From an uncultured Pseudoflavonifractor sp. (lineage in GTDB: Bacteria > Bacillota > Clostridia > Oscillospirales > Oscillospiraceae): a DNA stretch of 64,000 nucleotides. The notes beneath the pieces are model-generated. The model was not told the DNA's origin. It was given only the letters and a program-made list of their open reading frames with translations, and did no database searches. The translations under genes were made by a program, and so were the position numbers. The stretch lies in contig CANEAY010000002.1 of NCBI GenBank assembly GCA_947425785.1, positions 62,001 through 126,000 on the forward strand. Reading direction: 5' to 3'. Positions within the stretch are counted from its first letter, which is position 1. Each line of letters starts with the position of its first letter. Of this stretch, positions 56,620-64,000 are shown piece by piece.

Positions 56620-58182
56620 ATGGCAAAGTACCTGATGGCGGTGGACGCGGGCACCGGCAGCGTCCGGGCCGTGGTCTTTTCCCTGGATGGAGAGCAGGTG
56701 GGCTGCGTCCAGGAGGAGTGGTCTCACAGAGAGGATCCCCGCTGGCCGGGAAGCATGGACTTCGACTGGGTACATAACTGGGATCTGGCCCGGGGCTGTA
56801 TTCGCGGGGTGCTGAAGGAGACGGGCATCGCCCCGGCGGATATCGCGGCGGTGTCCACCACCTGTATGCGGGAGGGCATTCTCCTCTATGACAAGGAGGG
56901 CAACGAGATTTGGGCCTGCGCCAACGTGGACGCCCGCTCCGACGCCCAGGTGGGACAGCTCAAGGAGCTGGATCCCGGCCTGGAAAAAGAAGTCTACCTG
57001 AAGTCGGGCCAGACCTACGCCCTGGGGGCCCTGCCCCGCATCCTGTGGGTGCGGGACAATATGCCCGAGGTGTACGAGAAGACAGCCGCCGTGGGTATGT
57101 TCAACGATTGGCTCATCTACAAGCTCACCGGCAAGCTGGCGGTGGAGCCCAGCAACGGCAGCACTACCGGCATCATGGATCTCCAGAGCCGCCAGTGGCT
57201 GCCCGAGATCGCCGCCAAGTGCGGCCTGCGCGCCGACATCTTCCCCCCGGTGGTGGAGTGCGGCACCAACTTTGCCGTAGTCAGCGAAAAGGGCGCGGCG
57301 GACACGGGCCTGGCCCCCGGCACCCCTGTGGTGGTGGGCGGCGGCGACTGCCAGCTGGGCACCCTGGGCGTGGGCGCATACAAGGCCAACCAGGCCGCCG
57401 TCTTCGGCGGCAGCTTCTGGCAGTATGAGTTCAACACCGATTCGGGCAAGACCGATCCCGGCTGCCGGGTGCGGGTGAACTGCCATGCGGTGCCACAGCT
57501 TTGGCAGTATGAGGCCCTGGCCTTTAAGCCCGGCCTCGTGATGCGCTGGTTCCGGGATGGCTTCTGTCAGGAGGAAGCCAGGCTGGCCGCCGAGACGGGC
57601 CGGGACACCTACGACCTGATGAACGAGAAGGCCAAGGACATCCCCGCCGGATGCTATGGGATGCAGTGCTGCTTCAGCGACACCATGAACTTCATCAACT
57701 GGAAGCACGCCAGCCCCACCTTTACCAACTTCCTGCTGGAGCCGGAGAAGTTCAACAAGTATACCTTCTATCGGGCCATTTTGGAGAATACCGCCCTGCT
57801 GGTGCGCAGTCACATTGAGTTGGTGAAGGAGGCCACCGGCCACGAGCCGGAAGAGCTCATCTTCGCCGGCGGCGCCGCCAAGAGCCCGCTGTGGAGCCAG
57901 ATCGTGGCCGACGTCACCGGCAAGCCAGTGAAGGTGCCCGTGGTGAAGGAGGCCACCGCCCTGGGCGCGGCCATCCTGGCCGGTGTGGGCGTGGGTCTTT
58001 ACAAGGACTTGGCCGAGGCGGTGGAAAAGACCGTCAAGTGGGATCAGGTCTTCCAGCCCAACGCCGGAGTGAAGAAGGTCTACGACGAGCTCTATGAGAA
58101 CTGGAAGAAGATCTATCCCGAGCAGCTGGCTCTCTGCGACCAGGGCCTGACCCGGAATATGTGGATCGCCCCCGGCCTGTAA
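56620..58182 (+). CDS. lsrK: Autoinducer-2 kinase LsrK
   Basis: A 520-residue FGGY-family carbohydrate kinase that phosphorylates internalised AI-2 (DPD) with ATP to trap it and generate the LsrR inducer. Features: YLMAVDAGTGSVRAVVFSLDG (phosphate-1), WSHREDPRWPGSMDFDW, which matches the LsrK N-terminal region, STTCMREGILLYDKEGNEIWACANVDAR with the catalytic Asp region, and LIFAGGAAKSPLWSQIVADVTGKPV (adenosine-binding motif). The length matches LsrK (530). The ribosome binding site is AGGGGGTATTCGG. It is followed after 24 bases by a cupin gene. Confidence 0.94.
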   Translation: MAKYLMAVDAGTGSVRAVVFSLDGEQVGCVQEEWSHREDPRWPGSMDFDWVHNWDLARGCIRGVLKETGIAPADIAAVSTTCMREGILLYDKEGNEIWACANVDARSDAQVGQLKELDPGLEKEVYLKSGQTYALGALPRILWVRDNMPEVYEKTAAVGMFNDWLIYKLTGKLAVEPSNGSTTGIMDLQSRQWLPEIAAKCGLRADIFPPVVECGTNFAVVSEKGAADTGLAPGTPVVVGGGDCQLGTLGVGAYKANQAAVFGGSFWQYEFNTDSGKTDPGCRVRVNCHAVPQLWQYEALAFKPGLVMRWFRDGFCQEEARLAAETGRDTYDLMNEKAKDIPAGCYGMQCCFSDTMNFINWKHASPTFTNFLLEPEKFNKYTFYRAILENTALLVRSHIELVKEATGHEPEELIFAGGAAKSPLWSQIVADVTGKPVKVPVVKEATALGAAILAGVGVGLYKDLAEAVEKTVKWDQVFQPNAGVKKVYDELYENWKKIYPEQLALCDQGLTRNMWIAPGL

Positions 58183-58206
58183 GGCCGAGAAAGAGGAGGA
58201 ATAAAA

Positions 58207-58557
58207 ATGTTTGTCATCAATGAGTCCGAGCGGGAGTACCGCTTTGGGGAGAGCGGCCCCAAGTATCTGATGAAGGGCCCCCGGATGAATTTCGCCCTTG
58301 TCCGCTTCCTGCCGGGGGAAGATTTCCAGGCCCACTACCACAACGTAATGGAAGAGGATTTCTTCATCCTGGAGGGGAAGGTGGACATTGTGGTGGACGG
58401 GGTGGTGCACACCCTGTCGGCGGGCGACCTCATTCACATCGAGCCCAAGGAAGTCCACTACGTAAAGAATGCCTACGATACCCCGGTGAAGATGGTCTCC
58501 ACCCTGGCGCCTTTCCAGGATGTGGACAAGGTCAATGTGGACAACCCGGTCTATTGA
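58207..58557 (+). CDS. Single-domain cupin protein in the lsr locus
   Basis: A 116-residue small cupin. The core motif has the HxH and Glu ligands of metal-dependent cupins: FLPGEDFQAHYHNVMEEDFFILEGKVDIVVDG, with DLIHIEPKEVHYVKNAYDTPVKM as motif 2. These metal ligands (His-His-Glu-His) are intact, so it is likely an enzyme, for example an isomerase or dioxygenase of a sugar phosphate. It lies between lsrK and an AllA-like gene, with GAGGAGGAATAAAA as ribosome binding site. The canonical LsrG, which isomerises phospho-DPD, was not found in this window, so the cupin could replace it; this is inference. Confidence 0.85.
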   Translation: MFVINESEREYRFGESGPKYLMKGPRMNFALVRFLPGEDFQAHYHNVMEEDFFILEGKVDIVVDGVVHTLSAGDLIHIEPKEVHYVKNAYDTPVKMVSTLAPFQDVDKVNVDNPVY

Positions 58558-58569
58558 GGAGGGTCTGAC

Positions 58570-59064
58570 ATGAAAACCATCAAGGCTGTTCCCATTACAG
58601 CGGAGAACTTTGCCCCCTACGGTTTCATCGCCAACATCACCGACCCCGGCGAGGCCTACGGCATGGGGGAGTATCCCTCGGTATTCCACCGGGACATGGT
58701 GCTGGTGCCCAACGCCAGCAGCGCCATCACCGCCTTCGGCAGCCTGAAGGTGGGCAAGCGGGAAATGATCATTGCTGACGCCGAGTATCACAGCCAGGCC
58801 ATGGAGGTGATGATGCCCCTGGACGACGATATGGTCATGGCCGCCGCCCCTGCCAATGGGGGCGAGGTGGAATTTGACAAGCAGGCGGCTTTCCTGGTGC
58901 CCGCCGGTACCATGGTGATCTTCCGGGCGGGGGCCTGGCACGGCGCTCCCTTCCCGGTGCATCACGATGGCACGGTGCTCATCTGTCTGCCGGAGCGCAC
59001 CTACCTGTGCGATACCTGCAAGATCCTCTTCAAGGACGAGGAGAAGATCCAGATCACCCTTTGA
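58570..59064 (+). CDS. Ureidoglycolate lyase (AllA)-like cupin-fold protein in the lsr locus
   Basis: A 164-residue protein resembling ureidoglycolate lyase: MKTIKAVPITAENFAPYGFIANI at the N terminus is the family signature, and later VFHRDMVLVPNASSAITAFGSLKVGKREMIIAD, MEVMMPLDDDMVMAAAPANGG, and VPAGTMVIFRAGAWHGAPFPV match the AllA active-site barrel (His in AWHGAP). Known AllA releases urea from ureidoglycolate, but no allantoin genes are nearby. As the last gene after lsrK and the cupin it may act on an AI-2-derived C5 compound. It starts 12 bases after the cupin stop with TGAGGAGGGTCTG as ribosome binding site. A strong terminator follows. Confidence 0.8.
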   Translation: MKTIKAVPITAENFAPYGFIANITDPGEAYGMGEYPSVFHRDMVLVPNASSAITAFGSLKVGKREMIIADAEYHSQAMEVMMPLDDDMVMAAAPANGGEVEFDKQAAFLVPAGTMVIFRAGAWHGAPFPVHHDGTVLICLPERTYLCDTCKILFKDEEKIQITL

Positions 59065-59070
59065 ATGTGA

Positions 59071-59109
59071 AAAGAGCCCCGCCTGTATCAAACAGGCGGG
59101 GCTCTTTTT
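59071..59109. terminator. Bidirectional terminator between the lsr locus and asnA
   Basis: AAAGAGCCCCGCCTGT and ACAGGCGGGGCTCTTT form a 16-base-pair stem around a five-base loop, then TT. It separates convergent genes. Confidence 0.93.
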
Positions 59110-59119
59110 GTGTTTGTGC

Positions 59120-60133
59120 TTACAGCAGGATGACGCCGGCGCTCTGGCAGGCGTCCAGGGTGGCCTCGTCCCAAATACCGGCCTGGACTTCGCCGATGTG
59201 GGCCCTGCCCAGCAGGTACATACACAGCCGGGACTGGCCGATGCCGCCGCCGATGGTGAGGGGCAGTTTGCCGGCCAGGAGGAGCTGATGGAAGAGGAGG
59301 CTGCGCCGCTCGTCGTGGCCGGAGGCAGTCAACTGCCTGTCCAGGCTCTCCGGGCTGACCCGGATGCCCATAGAGGAGAGCTCGAAGGCATCCTGAAGGA
59401 CGCTGTTCCATACCAGCAGGTCTCCGTTGAGATCCCAGTCGTCATAGTCCGGGGCGCGGCCGTCGTGGGGGGCGCCCGACTTCAGGGGGGCGCCGATGCC
59501 CATGAGGAAGGTGAGGGGGTGATCCTTCACCCACAGCCGCTCCCGCTCCTTGGGGGTCTTGTCGGGCCAACGATCCTCCAGCTCCTGGGCGGTGACAAAG
59601 CTCACCTCCTGGGGCAGAGTGGGCAGCTTGAGGAGGACGGGGAAGGCGGAGCGGAGAGTGGCCTGGGTCTCCCGGACGGCCTCGGCAATGGCCTCCACAG
59701 TGGCCTTCAGGTAGTCCGCGGTGCGGTCTCTGGGGGCCATGACCTTCTCCCAGTCCCACTGGTCTACATAGACAGAGTGAATGTTGTCCAGCTCCTCGTC
59801 CCGGCGGATGGCGTTCATGTCGGTGTAGAGGCCCTCGCCCACAGAGAAGTGGTAGCGGTACAGAGCCATGCGCTTCCACTTGGCCAGGGAGTGCACCACT
59901 TGGGCATCCTTGCCGGTATAGGGAACATCGAAGGAGACAGGACGCTCGACACCATTGAGGTCGTCATTGAGGCCGGTGGAAGCCTCTACAAAGAGGGGGG
60001 CGGAGACCCGGCGCAGATTCAACGCCCCGGCGAGAGTGTCCTCAAAGACCCGCTTCAAAAGGCCGATGGCCTTCTGGGTGTCGTAGAGGTTGAGGGAGGG
60101 GGCGTACCCCGTGGGAATGACGGTCTTGGTCAT
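59120..60133 (-). CDS. asnA: Aspartate-ammonia ligase (asparagine synthetase A)
   Basis: A 337-residue class IIb synthetase-like enzyme that makes asparagine from aspartate, ammonia and ATP. It resembles class II aminoacyl-tRNA synthetases. Features: SAPLFVEASTGLNDDLNGVERPVSFDV, VVHSLAKWKRMALYRYHFSVGEGLYTDMNAIRRDEELDNIHSVYVDQWDWE, and IGGGIGQSRLCMYLLGRAHIGEVQ (the ATP-binding motif). All are hallmark AsnA sequences and the length is typical (330). It has its own promoter (60169-60197) and ends at the shared terminator. The ribosome binding site is AAAAGGAGCTGATCGCT. Confidence 0.97.
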   Translation of the reverse strand: MTKTVIPTGYAPSLNLYDTQKAIGLLKRVFEDTLAGALNLRRVSAPLFVEASTGLNDDLNGVERPVSFDVPYTGKDAQVVHSLAKWKRMALYRYHFSVGEGLYTDMNAIRRDEELDNIHSVYVDQWDWEKVMAPRDRTADYLKATVEAIAEAVRETQATLRSAFPVLLKLPTLPQEVSFVTAQELEDRWPDKTPKERERLWVKDHPLTFLMGIGAPLKSGAPHDGRAPDYDDWDLNGDLLVWNSVLQDAFELSSMGIRVSPESLDRQLTASGHDERRSLLFHQLLLAGKLPLTIGGGIGQSRLCMYLLGRAHIGEVQAGIWDEATLDACQSAGVILL

Positions 60134-60168
60134 AGCGATCAGCTCCTTTTGTTTCTAAGATGCTCCCC

Positions 60169-60197
60169 ATTATAGGCGCATCAGAGGAAAAAGACAA
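60169..60197 (-). promoter_or_regulatory. asnA promoter
   Basis: Minus-strand TTGTCT (60192-60197), 17 bases, TATAAT (60169-60174), 36 bases before the start codon. Confidence 0.75.
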
Positions 60198-60280
60198 GAA
60201 AAAAGATAAACAAAGGGAGTGTGTTCACAGAAAGAAAAATGTGGTAAAATGATGCTATATCCCACAAGGAGGGACTGAAT

Positions 60281-62215
60281 ATGCGTATATTGCGCCGTTG
60301 GGCGGCCGCCGTGCTGGCGGGGGTACTGCTGGGGAGCCTGGTGGTTTTCACCGCCGGGGCCAACGCCCCCAGCCTGGGGCTGACCATCCTCTTTACCCAC
60401 GATACCCACGACCACTTTTACCCTGATGCCGCCGATATGGGGGGCTATACCCGGCTGGCCACTCTGTTGAGAGAGCAGAGGGAGACCCCTGCCCATGTAG
60501 GAGAGGGAGCCGACTATTTTTATCCCACAGTGACCCTGGACGCCGGGGACTTTTCCATGGGCTCTTTGTTCCAGACGGTCTACGCCACCGACGCCCCGGA
60601 GCTGCGGGCCCTGGGGGCCATGGGTTACGATGTGGTCACCCTGGGCAACCACGAGTTCGACTACCGGCCCCAGGGGCTGGCGGATATGCTCACCGCCGCT
60701 AAGGAGAGCGGCGAGACCCTTCCTGCCATCGTCCAGGCCAACTACCGCACGGCCAAGGACGACAGCGCCCAGGTGGCGGTGGAGGCCATGGAGCATTACC
60801 CGGTCACCGATTATACCGTTATCGAGCGGGCCGACCCCAACCCCTTCCTGGATCAAAAGCCCCTGCGCATCGCCGTTTTCGGCGTTATGGGTGTGGACTC
60901 CGACGAGTGCGCCCCCATGTCCGGCATGGCCCTGGAGCCGGTGGCGGAGGCCGCCCGGCGGGTGGTGGCGGAAATTCAGGAGAAGGAGGAGGCCGACTTC
61001 ATCATCTGCCTGTCCCACTCGGGCACCGAGGAGGGGAAGGGAGAGGACTATGAGCTGGCCAAGGCGGTTTCCGGCATCGACCTCATCATCTCCGGCCACA
61101 CCCACACCACTCTGCCGGAGCCCATCCAGGTCAACAACACCCTCATTGTCTCCTGCGGGCCCTATACCCAAAACCTGGGCCGTATCACCATCCACAAAAA
61201 GGTCAGCCCCGACCATGAGGTGACCTATTCGGAGTATGAACTCATCCCCATAGACGGCTCTATAGCTCCTGACCCGGAGATGGAGGCCCTGGCGAAGGAG
61301 TTTCAGGGCCGGGTGAACGAAAATTATCTGAAAGATTACGGCCTGGGGTACGATGAGGTCTTGACCCGGAGCGGCCGGGACTTCACTATCGCCGAGACCG
61401 GCGACCTTATTGGAGAGGCCTACATCTCCACCGTTCGGGCCATGGAGGGGGAGGACTATGTGCCCATCGCCTTCGCCGTGGCCCCTGACGGGGTCATCCG
61501 GGATCGCCTCCGGGCGGGGGAGGTGACCACCGCCCAGGCCTTCGACGTCCTCTCCCTGGGCTCCGGGGCGGACGGCAGTCCGGGCTACCCTTTGGTGTCG
61601 GTGTACCTGACGGGGAAAGACCTGAAAAACACCTTTGAGGTGGACGCTTCGGTGTCCGCCCTGATGCCCGCCGCCCAGCTCTTCGGGGCCGGGTGCCAGT
61701 GGCGGTATAACCCCCACCGGATGTTTCTGGATCGTGTCATTGGGTGTAGCATCTGGGAGGACACTGGGGCGTCCACTGTGAGGCGTGCTGTGCCCATTGA
61801 CGATGACCAGCTCTACCGGGTAGTGGCCGACCTCTATTCCGGCCAGATGCTGGGGACGGTGAAGAGCAAGAGCATGGGGCTTCTCACCGTCACCCCCAGA
61901 GACGAGGAGGGGAATGTGGTGGAAGATCTGGAAAGCCGCATCCTCCACAGCAAAGACGGGAGCGAAGTAAAGGCCTGGTACGCCCTGGCCGCCTACCTGA
62001 AGGGTCAGGAGGAGTTGACCCCCGCCCCCGTGAGCAAGATGGTTGTGGAGTCCTGGAACCCCGTCCATTTGCTCTTCCCCATGGGAGCGCCCACCGCCAT
62101 CGTATTGTGTGCGGTGCTTCTGGCGCTCTTGCTGGCGGCGGTCATCCTTCGGAAGGCGCGGCGGCGGAAGACCTCCAGCCACTATCGTCCCTACCGGGGA
62201 AACCGAAGCCGCTAA
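60281..62215 (+). CDS. Membrane-anchored bifunctional metallophosphatase/5'-nucleotidase
   Basis: A 644-residue surface enzyme of the UshA/CpdB family, which dephosphorylates nucleotides (and often cyclic ones) to nucleosides outside the cell. It has a signal peptide (residues 1-27, WAAAVLAGVLLGSLVVFTAGAN), then metallophosphatase motifs LFTHDTHDHFYPD, DAGDFSMGSLF, LGNHEFDYRP, CLSHSGTEEG, and SGHTHTTLPE. The 5'-nucleotidase C-terminal domain follows with SLGSGADGSPGYPLVSVYLTGKDLKNTFEVDAS. A C-terminal transmembrane helix (about residues 602-625) with a positive tail KARRRKTSS anchors it to the membrane. Start codon ATG with AAGGAGGGACTGAAT upstream. Confidence 0.9.
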   Translation: MRILRRWAAAVLAGVLLGSLVVFTAGANAPSLGLTILFTHDTHDHFYPDAADMGGYTRLATLLREQRETPAHVGEGADYFYPTVTLDAGDFSMGSLFQTVYATDAPELRALGAMGYDVVTLGNHEFDYRPQGLADMLTAAKESGETLPAIVQANYRTAKDDSAQVAVEAMEHYPVTDYTVIERADPNPFLDQKPLRIAVFGVMGVDSDECAPMSGMALEPVAEAARRVVAEIQEKEEADFIICLSHSGTEEGKGEDYELAKAVSGIDLIISGHTHTTLPEPIQVNNTLIVSCGPYTQNLGRITIHKKVSPDHEVTYSEYELIPIDGSIAPDPEMEALAKEFQGRVNENYLKDYGLGYDEVLTRSGRDFTIAETGDLIGEAYISTVRAMEGEDYVPIAFAVAPDGVIRDRLRAGEVTTAQAFDVLSLGSGADGSPGYPLVSVYLTGKDLKNTFEVDASVSALMPAAQLFGAGCQWRYNPHRMFLDRVIGCSIWEDTGASTVRRAVPIDDDQLYRVVADLYSGQMLGTVKSKSMGLLTVTPRDEEGNVVEDLESRILHSKDGSEVKAWYALAAYLKGQEELTPAPVSKMVVESWNPVHLLFPMGAPTAIVLCAVLLALLLAAVILRKARRRKTSSHYRPYRGNRSR

Positions 62216-62226
62216 GCAGAAACGAA

Positions 62227-62264
62227 AAGAGAGCCGACTCGAAGGGGTCGGCTCTCTTGCTTTT
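62227..62264. terminator. Terminator between the 5'-nucleotidase and the C69 dipeptidase genes
   Basis: AAGAGAGCCGACTC and GGGTCGGCTCTCTT form a 14-base-pair stem with one G-T pair and a four-base loop, then GCTTTT. It lies between convergent genes. Confidence 0.87.
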
Positions 62265-62270
62265 GTGTGC

Positions 62271-63944
62271 TTACAGCTCTTCGGCAAAGGCGGCGGGAAC
62301 ATAGGCAAAGCCGTTGAAGGCGTAAGCTCCGTCCTGCCCCAGGGTGACAGTCTTGACGGTGCTGCCTAGAGTCAGGATGACGGTGTCGGGCTGGGCGGCA
62401 TCCCAGGAGACGGTGTAACCCTTGGCTTCGGCCGCGGTGCGCAGAGGTACGCTGGGGGCAAAGACGATAGGCTTCCGGGAGCCGGTGACGCCGGAGTTGT
62501 GGATGACGGTGGTGAGCAGTTCCTGGTAGAGGGCATCGGACTTGGCCATTGCATCCTGGAGGGTGGCGGCGGCAGTGTCGTTTACAAACTGCTCGGCAGC
62601 AGCGCTGTCTTCGGTGTAGAGGGCCTTTACCGTCTCCACCTGCGCGGCGGTCTTGGTAATGAGGGTATCCTGCTCCAGGGCCCAGAAGTCTTGGACGCCC
62701 TTGGAGTAGAGCGCGCGATTTACATCGGCCAGGCCACAGACCTTTTTGAAGGCCCAGTAGGCGCTGTCCTCGGTGTAGGTCTCACCCTCCACGGCGTAGG
62801 CCGGGTCGATGACAGTAATGCCGGAAAATTCGGGGAGAAAGGGGGCGTGCTCTCCGCCGCCCATGGCCAGCCAGGTGACGGCGGCGGACTGCTTGGGAAG
62901 CTCATCATAGATCTGGACGATATGGGTGTCGGGGGTGGTGGACACGGCAATGGCCCGATTGCCCTCCTGACCCTCCAGAGTCAGGTCGTAGGGAGTGCCT
63001 TCATAGCGGTTCTGATAGATAGCCATGACCTGCTGGAGGGTGACCTTCTCGTCCGGGGCATACTGGAGGGGGTAGAAGACCTCGGTCTTATAGTCCTCCA
63101 CTGAGGAGGGGGCCAGGAGCACATGGCCGATCCAGGTACGCATATTGGAGCCGTCGGAGCGCTCCTTGCCGCAGACCGACTGGGCCAGCAGGACATTGCC
63201 GTCCTCGTCCTTCACGGTGAGGCCGGCCTTGTCCAGAGTGGAGAGCAGATCCTTGGAGAGAATGAAGGTGTCGGTATCCTGGGAATCTACGGCACCGATC
63301 ATAAACTGGTTTCCAAAGACGGCGACCATATCGGGATCCAGCTTTTGGGCGGCATATTGGTGACCGCCATAGAGTTCTACGATCCAGGCTTCGGTCTGGT
63401 CAGCGATGAGGATGATGTTGCCAGCCTCGGAGCCGTATTCGTCCACTGTGGCGAGAAGAGTCTTTACGCCCTCCTTGGCGGTGGCGGAGGTGGCGGCGAC
63501 CAGAGCGGGAAGGACGGCCTCCCGCAGGCCAGTCTCCACAGTGGGGTCAACCTCCTTCCAGGCGGCACAGCCGCTGGCGGAAACGGTGGCAGTCACGGCC
63601 ACGCCCTGGTCATTGACACACACAGCGGCATATAGGCCGTCACCGGCGGCAGTGTGATCCTGCATAGTTGTATATTTATACGTGTGGTCGGGCAGAGGAT
63701 AAGTGAAGCCGTTGATGTCGTCCACCAGCACCTGGCCCGGCTGGTCGGAGGCGGGGACTACATAGTGGAGCTTGTTATAGTCGGAGGGGCTGATATCCTC
63801 ACTGCGGGCAATAATGGTTGTACCATCGGCGCTGACGTTCTTGCCCACGTATGTGGCCGTACAGGCAAAGGCGCCTGAGGTGACACCCAGGCTCATGGTC
63901 AGAGCCAGAGTAGCGGCGGAGAGCTGTTTGAACTGCTTTTTCAT
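62271..63944 (-). CDS. Exported C69-family dipeptidase with C-terminal stalk-like domain
   Basis: A 557-residue Ntn-hydrolase of peptidase family C69 (PepD/U34). The signal peptide ends SLGVTSGAFA and cleavage exposes Cys28 (CTATYVGKNVSADGTTIIARSEDI), the N-terminal nucleophile. Then come the C69 signature HTYKYTTMQDHTAAGDGLYAAVCVNDQGVAVTATVSAS, EAWIVELYGGHQYAAQKLDPDMVAVFGNQFMIG and GRAIAVS-like NRAIAVSTTPDTHI. The last 70 residues resemble a copper-amine-oxidase-like stalk repeat (VFAPSVPLRTAAEAKGYTVSWDAAQPDTVILTLGS), a wall-binding module. It degrades dipeptides on the cell surface. The ribosome binding site is AAAGGGTCGCG. It lies near the right edge of the window, and its promoter falls beyond or at the last bases. 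Confidence 0.9.
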   Translation of the reverse strand: MKKQFKQLSAATLALTMSLGVTSGAFACTATYVGKNVSADGTTIIARSEDISPSDYNKLHYVVPASDQPGQVLVDDINGFTYPLPDHTYKYTTMQDHTAAGDGLYAAVCVNDQGVAVTATVSASGCAAWKEVDPTVETGLREAVLPALVAATSATAKEGVKTLLATVDEYGSEAGNIILIADQTEAWIVELYGGHQYAAQKLDPDMVAVFGNQFMIGAVDSQDTDTFILSKDLLSTLDKAGLTVKDEDGNVLLAQSVCGKERSDGSNMRTWIGHVLLAPSSVEDYKTEVFYPLQYAPDEKVTLQQVMAIYQNRYEGTPYDLTLEGQEGNRAIAVSTTPDTHIVQIYDELPKQSAAVTWLAMGGGEHAPFLPEFSGITVIDPAYAVEGETYTEDSAYWAFKKVCGLADVNRALYSKGVQDFWALEQDTLITKTAAQVETVKALYTEDSAAAEQFVNDTAAATLQDAMAKSDALYQELLTTVIHNSGVTGSRKPIVFAPSVPLRTAAEAKGYTVSWDAAQPDTVILTLGSTVKTVTLGQDGAYAFNGFAYVPAAFAEEL

Positions 63945-64000
63945 TTTGATCGCGACCCTTTCTTTTTGGTGTATCCGAATTATTGCATATTTATACTAAA

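Noticed and set aside
56596..59091. An 831-codon open frame antisense to lsrK and the cupin genes
   Set aside because: It crosses three real genes with ribosome binding sites and family motifs; its translation is Gly/His/Leu-rich with no domain.
60170..62308. A 712-codon open frame antisense to the 5'-nucleotidase gene
   Set aside because: It overlaps the asnA promoter and a terminator and lacks any recognisable domain.
1..64000. tRNA, rRNA, CRISPR, insertion sequence or prophage genes
   Set aside because: No cloverleaf-like 3' CCA-type genes, direct repeat arrays, transposase or phage motifs were recognised. A tRNA scan and covariance search would confirm this.

Overview
The window looks like chromosomal DNA from a GC-rich (about 60% by eye), low-complexity-free, spore-forming member of the Clostridia, most likely an Oscillospirales gut anaerobe of the Flavonifractor/Lawsonibacter kind. 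That placement is inference. It rests on the presence of dipicolinate synthase (spoVFA/spoVFB), a SpoVB-type flippase, a class III anaerobic ribonucleotide reductase (nrdD/nrdG), a CIRCE element, Firmicute-type promoters and ribosome binding sites, many lipoproteins and copper-amine-oxidase-like stalk domains. No rRNA, tRNA, CRISPR array, insertion sequence or phage gene was recognised. Gene density is high and almost every convergent gene end carries a strong, often bidirectional, hairpin terminator.

Layout. 1-3009: a leftward operon of ymdB, an SbcD/YhaO-like nuclease and a YhaN-like ATPase that runs off the left edge. 3090-6885: a duplicated-domain lipoprotein, then htpG under a perfect CIRCE operator. 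6939-12373: a leftward operon of purine nucleoside phosphorylase, MTA/SAH deaminase, SpoVB-like flippase, mazG, HU and rqcP. 12599-18176: a methionine-rich stalk-domain protein, a methionine-rich 30-codon leader peptide followed by a terminator, metN-metI-metQ and an M20 peptidase. 18245-20090: rplM-rpsI with an L13 leader, and a TtcA-like enzyme. 20144-27677: a CPBP protease, nicotinate phosphoribosyltransferase, a MATE exporter, a TIGR04255 protein, an MBL hydrolase, a divergent triose-phosphate isomerase homologue and a TauE/SafE transporter. 27723-32734: nrdG and nrdD (the latter with NrdR-box candidates) separated by an opposing HTH membrane protein, then an acyltransferase. 32863-41970: an oligopeptide ABC transporter operon with a penicillin-binding-type hydrolase, a D-aminoacylase homologue and an amino-acid racemase. 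42076-43693: a DxDxDG repeat protein, an ECF sigma factor and its RsgI-like anti-sigma factor. 43770-49315: spoVFA/spoVFB, a YgjV-GNAT fusion, putP, a TetR regulator and an AEC carrier. 49390-59064: a complete Lsr-type autoinducer-2 (AI-2) uptake and processing locus. 59120-63944: asnA, a 5'-nucleotidase and a C69 dipeptidase.

How the genes work together. Three systems stand out. First, the metNIQ methionine importer appears to be controlled by ribosome-mediated attenuation: a consensus promoter, a short ORF with nine Met codons among thirty, mutually exclusive GC-rich pairing segments, and an intrinsic terminator just before metN. This is the strongest candidate for an undescribed system, because methionine import genes are usually ruled by SAM riboswitches, T-boxes or MetJ. 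Second, the lsrFBDCA / lsrR-lsrK locus would import, phosphorylate and degrade AI-2; it lacks an LsrG homologue and instead carries two cupin-fold enzymes after lsrK. Third, the 33-42 kb operon couples peptide uptake to three enzymes that suit D-amino-acid-containing peptides.

All functional calls rest on reading the translated sequences and recalled family motifs; no database search was run.
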